Below, one piece after another: positions 58,450 through 64,000 of a DNA stretch of 64,000 nt (within the stretch, counting starts at the first letter, position 1; every line of letters begins with the position of its first letter). Under the pieces are notes generated by a model, which ran no database searches, had not been told where the DNA came from, and saw only the letters and a program-made list of their open reading frames with translations. Location of the stretch: NCBI GenBank assembly GCA_037444305.1, contig JBBIMP010000026.1, forward strand, positions 1-64,000. The letters are read 5' to 3'. The translations under genes and the position numbers were made by a program. The DNA comes from JBBIMP01 sp037444305. GTDB lineage: Bacteria > Acidobacteriota > UBA6911.

Positions 58450-59286
58450 TCAGAATGTCGGCGGCGAGTGGGTCCAGATCAGAACCGCCTCCTCTGTCTC
58501 CGAGGCGTTCCTCCAGCGGTGGCTCTGGTTGCTGTCGAACCAGAAGCTGTCTCCCTGGCGCAGATGGTGGCGGTCCAGCTCGTCCAGCCAGAGGTGAAAT
58601 TCGCCGGAAAGCACGTATATGGCTTCCTCCCCGTCGTGCGAATAAGCGCCCTCGCTCCCGGAACCCGGGGCGAGGCGGATGAGATAGGATTCGAGCGTGT
58701 GCGCGCCGGGGGTGAGCAGCTCCATCGTAACCCCGGACGCCGCTTCCACCGCATCGCGCTCGAAGGGATGGGTCAGGCGGCCGGGGCTGCGGGGAAGATC
58801 CAGGAAGTCCCTCACGGTTGTGCCGTAAAGCGTGACGAGTGTCTGGAGCGTGGCAATGGAGGCGTTGGCCTGGCCTCTCTCTATGGAGCTTAGAAATCCC
58901 GCCGAAATCCCCGCTGATTTGGCAGCGGCCGAAAGGCTCAGCTGCTTGCGTTTGCGCAGGCGGCGAAGTTTCGGGCCCGGGTGGCTGCTCCTGGGCGTTC
59001 TCGGGAGAGCGTCGGCCTCCGACTCCAATACCTGGCGGATGGCCTGGACGTTGAGACCCTGCACTTCGCGGAGATACTTGATCCGCTTGAGGGTTGCCAT
59101 CATTTCGGGCGTGAAAAGACGGAATCCCCCTTCGCTCCTCCTGGGGGATACAAGGCCCACATTTTCCCACAGCCTCAGAGTCGATGCGCTCACTGCCAGC
59201 ATGCGCGCCGCCTCGCCGATGGTCAGCACGCCGCTCCGGCTGCTTTTCCCGCCCGCCTTTTTCACCGCCCGCCTCCTCGGTCTCAC
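58450..59286 (-). CDS. MerR-XRE-cupin triple-domain regulator
   Basis: A 278-residue regulator of unusual make-up. Residues about 20-90 are a MerR winged helix (LTIGEAARMLAVSASTLRLW, GGFRLFTPEMMATLKRIKYL). Residues about 107-160 are an XRE helix-turn-helix (LRKRKQLSLSAAAKSAGISA, SIERGQANASIATLQTLVTL). Residues about 175-275 are a cupin (AYSHDGEEAIYVLSGEFHLW, DSFWFDSNQSHRWRN). XRE-cupin and MerR proteins are common separately; the triple fusion gives two DNA-binding modules and one ligand pocket. It lies between the icd-mdh operon and the FAD dehydrogenase/sdh genes and may regulate either. Confidence 0.85.
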   Translation of the reverse strand: MRPRRRAVKKAGGKSSRSGVLTIGEAARMLAVSASTLRLWENVGLVSPRRSEGGFRLFTPEMMATLKRIKYLREVQGLNVQAIRQVLESEADALPRTPRSSHPGPKLRRLRKRKQLSLSAAAKSAGISAGFLSSIERGQANASIATLQTLVTLYGTTVRDFLDLPRSPGRLTHPFERDAVEAASGVTMELLTPGAHTLESYLIRLAPGSGSEGAYSHDGEEAIYVLSGEFHLWLDELDRHHLRQGDSFWFDSNQSHRWRNASETEEAVLIWTHSPPTF

Positions 59287-59479
59287 GTTCGATGCCTATT
59301 CCGCTGTTTGTATGGTGCTCACTCTCATTCAGGCCGGCTCCACCCGATGCCCGCGAAATCATCCCCATGGGCCGCGGCGCAGCACGATCACGAATGCTTC
59401 CAGTTCCCTCGGGCGTTCTGAGTATCAACTTTGACCGCAGTTTGTAGCACAGAAATGCCGGCCTTGTCCTTAGAAAACA

Positions 59480-62314
59480 TTAGCAAATTGGCTCCGAAGC
59501 CTCGTCGACGAGGTAGAGGATCGATTGGTAAGCAATGCCGGAGTGCAGGGACAGGCCGATCTCGCACGTCCGGCTGGTGCTGTAGCCGGCGCGGCACCCG
59601 GCGGGCAGGGAATTGCGCAGTTCCCGGAGTGCCGAGGCGTTCAGCTCGGGAACCGTGAATCCCCGATCCCCGGCGAAACCGCAGCAGCCGATCCCTTCCG
59701 GCTCCGCCACACGCTCCGCACAGGCTGCGGCCAGGGCGCCGAGTTTGGCGGCAAGGTTCAACTTGCGGGAGCTGCACGTGGCGTGGATCGCAACGGTTTC
59801 CGGCAGGCGGTTCAGGCGCAGCCGGCCTGCCAGATGTTCGAGGGTGAATTCCACCGGGTCGTATAGCGGCAGCGTCCCTCCGGCCTTGCCCGACTCCCGC
59901 ATCCGGAAAAGGCAGGGGCTGGTGTCCACCAGGATGGGGCGGCGGCCCTTGTCCGAAGCTTTCTCGAGCGCATTTACCAGCTGGATCAGTTTCCTGTCCG
60001 CCGCCTCGGGGAATCCCTTGCTCGCGAAAGCCATGCCGCAGCACAGGTCGTCCAGGCCTTCCGGATACACGACTCCGCATCCGGCTTTTCGCATGAGCGA
60101 GGCGGCCACCTCGTGCTGGCTGCGCGTGTCCAGGCCCCCCGGCGGCGGCCCGAACGTCCGGGAGACGCAGCAGGGAAAGTAGACGGCCTCCATATGGTTC
60201 GCCGCGTGTCCGCGATTCGGTGATATGCGGGGGGCGCCGCGGGGCACGGCCGGATTCCAGCGCGGCAGTCTTCCGGCTGAGACGGCCCGTGCCGCGCCGG
60301 AAGCCGCGCTCAAGAAGCCCGAACCCAGTGTCCGGCGGACAGCGTGCGCCGCGTCGAGTCCGGCGCGAAGGAGCCGAAGCACGAGGCCGGTGTGCGCCGC
60401 CGCCGCGTCCGCCACCCACCGCGCTAAGCGGGAATGCCCTTGGGACCTCAAGAGTTTCACCAGGCTGCCCGTGTCGATGCCGACCGGGCAGGCCGTGGCG
60501 CAGAGTCCGTCCGCCGCGCAGGTGTCATCGCCCTGGTACCTGAAAAGCCTCCTCAGGCGCTCCCTGCGCTCGCCGGCCTCTCCGGCCCGCTGCAACCGCA
60601 GGATTTCCCGCCAGACCGTGATCCGGTGCCGCGGCGTCAGCGTGAGATCGCGCGACGGGCACTGCACCTCGCAGAAACCGCATTCGATGCACTTGTCGAC
60701 CTCGGGATGGGCCGGCGGAAGCGGTTTGAGGTTCCGCAGGTGCACCTTCGGATCCTCGTTGAGGATGACGCCGGGATTGAGGATGTTCTGCGGATCGAAG
60801 ATCGCCTTGATCTCCTTCATGAGGCTGTAGGCGGCTGAGCCCCACTCCATCTCCACATACGGGGCCATATTTCTCCCGGTCCCGTGCTCCGCCTTCAGCG
60901 AGCCGTCGTATTTCTCGACCACCATCCGGCAGAGTTCGTCCGTAAACCGCTCGTAGCGCCGGATCTCGGCCTGGGTGCTGAAGTCCTGCGGAAACAGGCA
61001 ATGGAGGTTTCCATCCATGGCGTGCCCGAAGACGATCGCCCCTCCGTATCCGTGCTTTTCAAAGAGCCGGTTCAGGTCGGCGACCGCGGTGTCCAGTCGC
61101 TCGAGCGGGAATGCCACGTCCTCGATGATGACGGTGGTCCCGACGTCGCGCATCGCGCCTGCCGAGGTGAGCAGTCCCTTGCGGATGTTCCAGAGGCGGT
61201 CGAATTCGGCGGGATCGGCGGTGAACGAGACCGGTTGTACCAGGGGTGCCCTGCCGATCGCTCGGGCAAGCCGCTCCACCCGGTCTGCGAGGTCCTCGGG
61301 CAGGGGAGCCCTGGCCTCGACGAGAAGCGCCGCCGCCTCGCGGGAAAGCTCCTTCAGGAATGCGGGCATCCCCGCCTTTTCTTCCACGGACCGGAGGCTG
61401 GCGCGGTCCATCAGTTCGACGGCGGCTGCGTTCTCCTGCTTCAGCCCCGGGATCACGGCGCAGGCGGAGCGGATGTCGGGGAAAAGGGCCAGGGAAGTGG
61501 CCTTGCAGGGGAGTTCGGGAACGGTCTCCAGGGTCACTTCGGAGATGAAACCAAGCGTCCCCTCTGAGCCCACCATCAGATGGGCAAGGATTTCGATCGG
61601 GTCTTCGAAGTCGATCAGGGCGTTCAGGCTGTAGCCCGTGGTGTTCTTGATCCGGTATTTGTGGTGTATCCGGGCGGCCAGGGCCTCGTCGGCGCGCGTC
61701 CTGCGGGCCAATTCCGCGAGGCGGGAGATCAGCTCCCTGCGGGAATCAAGGAAGCGCGCCCGGCTGTCCGCGCTCCTCGTGTCCAGCACGGTTCCGTCGG
61801 CCAGCACCAGGCGCATCCCGGCCAGCGTCCGGTAGCTGTTCTGCGCCGTGCCGCAGCACATGCCGCTGGAGTTGTTGGCTACGATGCCGCCGATCATGGC
61901 GGCGTTGATGCTGGCCGGGTCAGGCCCGATCTTTCGCCCATAGGGGAGCAGCCGGGTATTGGCGTGCGCCCCGACCACTCCCGGCTGCAGGGCGACGCGG
62001 GAACCGTTGTCCTCGATGCGGATCCCTTTCCAGGAGCGCCCCAAGATTGCGAGGACCGAGTCTGTCACGGCCTGTCCTGCCAGACTCGTGCCGGCCGCGC
62101 GGAAAGTCACGGGGCGGCCGTGCCGGCCGCAGGCGAGCAGCAGCTCCCGCACGTCCTGTTCGGACTCCACTTTCACCACGAGCCGCGGCGTGAGGCGGTA
62201 AAAGCCGGCATCGGTGCCGTAGGCGAAGGTCCGCAGTTCGTCGTGGATGAGCCGCCCGGGCGGAATGGTGCGCTCGATGGCGCGCTTGATCGAGAGATAG
62301 GGCTCCTGAAGCAT
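59480..62314 (-). CDS. YdiJ-like FAD-linked dehydrogenase with Fe-S and CCG domain
   Basis: A 944-residue fusion. Residues about 1-230 are a PCMH-type FAD domain (RAAGTSLAGQAVTDSVLAIL, GGIVANNSSGMCCG), about 230-520 the FAD-oxidase C-terminal domain ending KAEHGTGRNMAPYVEMEWG. A ferredoxin-like unit follows with CIECGFCEVQCPS (about 545) and CAADGLCATACPVG, then a CCG-type domain (CCVSRTFGP, DDLCCGMAF, IHATCSSRKL, IGCCGFAGDRG). E. coli YdiJ, a D-2-hydroxyglutarate dehydrogenase, has the same layout; D-lactate is the other candidate. The start at 62314 has GGCGGGGAAAT before it. sdhB lies 85 nt upstream on the same strand. Confidence 0.88.
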   Translation of the reverse strand: MLQEPYLSIKRAIERTIPPGRLIHDELRTFAYGTDAGFYRLTPRLVVKVESEQDVRELLLACGRHGRPVTFRAAGTSLAGQAVTDSVLAILGRSWKGIRIEDNGSRVALQPGVVGAHANTRLLPYGRKIGPDPASINAAMIGGIVANNSSGMCCGTAQNSYRTLAGMRLVLADGTVLDTRSADSRARFLDSRRELISRLAELARRTRADEALAARIHHKYRIKNTTGYSLNALIDFEDPIEILAHLMVGSEGTLGFISEVTLETVPELPCKATSLALFPDIRSACAVIPGLKQENAAAVELMDRASLRSVEEKAGMPAFLKELSREAAALLVEARAPLPEDLADRVERLARAIGRAPLVQPVSFTADPAEFDRLWNIRKGLLTSAGAMRDVGTTVIIEDVAFPLERLDTAVADLNRLFEKHGYGGAIVFGHAMDGNLHCLFPQDFSTQAEIRRYERFTDELCRMVVEKYDGSLKAEHGTGRNMAPYVEMEWGSAAYSLMKEIKAIFDPQNILNPGVILNEDPKVHLRNLKPLPPAHPEVDKCIECGFCEVQCPSRDLTLTPRHRITVWREILRLQRAGEAGERRERLRRLFRYQGDDTCAADGLCATACPVGIDTGSLVKLLRSQGHSRLARWVADAAAAHTGLVLRLLRAGLDAAHAVRRTLGSGFLSAASGAARAVSAGRLPRWNPAVPRGAPRISPNRGHAANHMEAVYFPCCVSRTFGPPPGGLDTRSQHEVAASLMRKAGCGVVYPEGLDDLCCGMAFASKGFPEAADRKLIQLVNALEKASDKGRRPILVDTSPCLFRMRESGKAGGTLPLYDPVEFTLEHLAGRLRLNRLPETVAIHATCSSRKLNLAAKLGALAAACAERVAEPEGIGCCGFAGDRGFTVPELNASALRELRNSLPAGCRAGYSTSRTCEIGLSLHSGIAYQSILYLVDEASEPIC

Positions 62315-62399
62315 ATTTCCCCGCCGCCAAATGACGGACACTCCGTGGCGAAATGCGCGGCTGAAGGAATCTATACCATATGCCTCGCGAATAACAGGC

Positions 62400-63140
62400 T
62401 TAGGGGATCTGGGCCTTTATCAGTTCGCGGTTGAGCCGGGCGATGTGCGACACCGAAATCTGCTTGGGGCACTCCGCCTCGCAGGCGTACGTGTTCGAGC
62501 AGGAGCCGAAGGCTTCCCGGTCCATCTGCGCGACCATGCGGAGCACGCGATCGCGCGCCTCGGCCTTTCCCTGCGGCAGGAGGGCCAGTTGCGAGACCTT
62601 GGCGCTCACGAACAGCATCGCGGAGGCGTTCTTGCACGCGGCGACGCAGGCGCCGCAGCCGATGCAGGCGGCGGCCTCGAAGGCCTCCTCGGCGACCGGC
62701 TTGGGGATGGGGATGGCGTTCGCGTCCGGGACACCACCGGTCTTGACCGAGACGTAGCCGCCGGCCTGGATGATCCGCTCGAAGGCCGAGCGGTTCACCA
62801 CGAGGTCCTTGATGATGGGGAAGGCGGTCGCGCGCCAGGGCTCGATCACGATGGTGTCGCCGTCCTTGAAGCTGCGCATGTGCAACTGGCAGACCGCCAC
62901 GCCCCGCTGCGGGCCGTGCGCCCGCCCGTTGATGTGCAGGCTGCAGGAGCCGCAGATCCCCTCGCGGCAGTCGTGGTCGAAGGCCACCACGTCCTCCCCC
63001 TTGCGCGCCAGCTCCAGGTTGAGCAGGTCGAGCATCTCCAGGAAGGACATGTCGGAGGTCACATGGTCCAGCTCATAGGTCACCAGCTTGCCCCGCTTCA
63101 TGTCGTTTTTCTGCCGCCAGATTTTGAGTATCAGTCGCAT
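62400..63140 (-). CDS. sdhB: Succinate dehydrogenase/fumarate reductase iron-sulfur subunit
   Basis: A 246-residue subunit. CREGICGSCSLHINGRAHGP with a later Cys binds [2Fe-2S] (about 58-85), CIGCGACVAACK the [4Fe-4S] and CSNTYACEAECPK, with a preceding/following Cys, the remaining cluster. The form is that of the non-classical SdhB found in Acidobacteriota, Bacteroidota and epsilonproteobacteria-like fumarate reductases. It transfers electrons between the flavoprotein and quinone. It starts 13 nt after sdhA. No membrane-anchor gene lies downstream, so it must be upstream of sdhA, outside the window. Confidence 0.92.
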   Translation of the reverse strand: MRLILKIWRQKNDMKRGKLVTYELDHVTSDMSFLEMLDLLNLELARKGEDVVAFDHDCREGICGSCSLHINGRAHGPQRGVAVCQLHMRSFKDGDTIVIEPWRATAFPIIKDLVVNRSAFERIIQAGGYVSVKTGGVPDANAIPIPKPVAEEAFEAAACIGCGACVAACKNASAMLFVSAKVSQLALLPQGKAEARDRVLRMVAQMDREAFGSCSNTYACEAECPKQISVSHIARLNRELIKAQIP

Positions 63141-63153
63141 ATCGCCGGACTCC

Positions 63154-64000
63154 TCACTTATAGCTTCTCTGCGAAGGTTTCACGTATTCGAAAGCGAGCG
63201 GTTCCTTGATCATCGCGGGAGCCTCGCCCGGCCCCTTGAATTCCCACGCGGCCACGTAGCTGAAGTTCTCGTCGTCACGCTTCGCTTCGTTCTCCGCGGT
63301 CTGGTGCTCCTCGCGGAGGTGTCCGCCGCACGATTCCTCGCGTTGCAGGGCGTCCCGCACCATGAGCGCGGCGAGCTCGAGGAAGTCGGCCAGGCGGAGC
63401 GCCTTCTCCAGTTCCTGGTTGAAATCGGAACTGCCGCCGGGAATCTTCACCTCGCGCCAGAACTTCTCCTGCAATCGGGGAATCAGTTCGAGAGCCTTCT
63501 CGAGGCCCGCCTTGTTGCGCGCCATGCCGCAGTATTCCCACATGATCCTGCCCAGTTCGCGGTGGATGTCGTCCACCGCAAGCTTGCCCGGTACGGCCAT
63601 CAGCCTGCCGATGGTCCGTTCGATTTCCCCCTCGGCCTCGCGGAACGCGGTGTGGGCGGTGTCCACCGGCTTGAATTTGCCGCCGGCCAGGTAATCGCCG
63701 ATGGTGTAGGGAATGATGAAGTAGCCGTCGGCCAGCCCCTGCATGAGGGCGCTGGCGCCGAGGCGGTTGGCGCCGTGGTCCGAGAAGTTGGCCTCGCCGA
63801 GGACGAAAAGCCCCGGGACGGTGCTCATCAGGTTGTAGTCGACCCAGATGCCGCCCATCGTGTAGTGCACGGCCGGGTAGATCCGCATGGGCCGCTCATA
63901 GGCGTTTTCGCCGGTGATCTGTTCGTACATGTCGAACAGGTTCCCGTACTGCTCCGCCACCCAGTCCCTGCCCTTCCGCTTGATGGTGTCGGCAAAATCG
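63154..64000 (-). CDS. sdhA: Succinate dehydrogenase/fumarate reductase flavoprotein subunit, 3' part
   Basis: The C-terminal 281 codons of sdhA; the 5' part lies beyond position 64000 and the frame is open to the edge. YPAVHYTMGGIWVDYNLMST is the conserved substrate/FAD region (HYTMGG), followed by GLFVLGEANFSDHGANRLGA, which closes the FAD site. The C-terminal helical domain runs to KPSQRSYK. The GTG at 63960 is an internal codon and not the start. With sdhB it forms the catalytic half of complex II, working as succinate dehydrogenase or fumarate reductase. Confidence 0.92.
   Translation of the reverse strand, partial: DFADTIKRKGRDWVAEQYGNLFDMYEQITGENAYERPMRIYPAVHYTMGGIWVDYNLMSTVPGLFVLGEANFSDHGANRLGASALMQGLADGYFIIPYTIGDYLAGGKFKPVDTAHTAFREAEGEIERTIGRLMAVPGKLAVDDIHRELGRIMWEYCGMARNKAGLEKALELIPRLQEKFWREVKIPGGSSDFNQELEKALRLADFLELAALMVRDALQREESCGGHLREEHQTAENEAKRDDENFSYVAAWEFKGPGEAPAMIKEPLAFEYVKPSQRSYK

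Noticed and set aside
63154..63960. GTG at 63960 as the start of sdhA
   Set aside because: The frame is open upstream to the window edge with conserved SdhA-like sequence (DFADTIKRKGRDW), so the gene is cut by the window.

Overview
The window is about 64 kb of GC-rich bacterial DNA with tight operons, many 4-nt stop/start overlaps and no rRNA, tRNA or CRISPR that I could see. The best fit is an anaerobic or facultative member of the Acidobacteriota. The reasons are a VWFA protein of the acidobacterial type (53.3 kb), an Oar-like TonB receptor with an N-terminal carboxypeptidase-regulatory domain (10.4-14.3 kb), a Hanks-type kinase, and a large set of ferredoxin-dependent enzymes. The exact class cannot be fixed from this sequence alone.

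Layout. 0-6 kb: envelope glycan genes (two SAM methyltransferases, a YfhO-type membrane protein, a GT2 transferase) and an MBL hydrolase. 6.1-9.5 kb: a very large CPBP-type membrane protease. 9.4-9.8 kb: palindromic repeat DNA. 9.8-15.9 kb: VOC protein, TonB receptor, an unannotated 39-residue membrane protein with its own terminator, and an SDR enzyme. 16.1-17.2 kb: a graveyard of two epimerase genes and one glycosyltransferase gene, each with internal or terminal deletions. 17.2-24 kb: a split TPP decarboxylase, a DegP-like protease, a transketolase-like enzyme and a kinase with altered catalytic residues. 24.1-36.8 kb: the most interesting block. A MarR-type regulator with a cysteine-rich tail is followed by a 2-oxoacid:ferredoxin oxidoreductase (korDABC), then a selenocysteine-containing double HdrA, MvhD, an HdrCB fusion, a second selenocysteine HdrA fused to MvhD, a small zinc-ribbon/rubredoxin-like protein and a second HdrCB fusion.

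36.8-39.9 kb: a second copy of the palindromic repeat, interrupted by a 120-bp MITE with target-site duplication, then a TM-Nfu_N protein and two toxin-antitoxin-like pairs (HEPN/MNT and Phd/PIN). 39.9-49.3 kb, minus strand: glyoxalase II-like hydrolase, a double nucleotidyltransferase of the GlnE/GlnD superfamily, a second korDABC operon, a CBS protein, UbiX and a coiled-coil membrane protein. 49.5-55.7 kb: amino acid permease, B12-binding radical SAM enzyme, a cold-shock gene with a structured leader, the VWFA protein and an exported protein. 56-64 kb: central metabolism (icd, mdh, a YdiJ-like FAD/Fe-S dehydrogenase, sdhB and the 3' part of sdhA) with a MerR-XRE-cupin regulator.

How it works together. 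Two ferredoxin-reducing 2-oxoacid oxidoreductases, icd, mdh and sdhAB indicate a ferredoxin-linked TCA cycle, running oxidatively or reductively. The Kor/Hdr block encodes everything expected of a flavin-based bifurcating or confurcating complex except a hydrogenase or formate dehydrogenase. I infer that ferredoxin reduced by Kor is a partner of the Hdr complex. Both HdrA genes contain an in-frame TGA at the position of a conserved cluster-ligating Cys, followed at the same distance by the same GGUC-loop hairpin. They should be read as selenoproteins and not as split or frameshifted genes.
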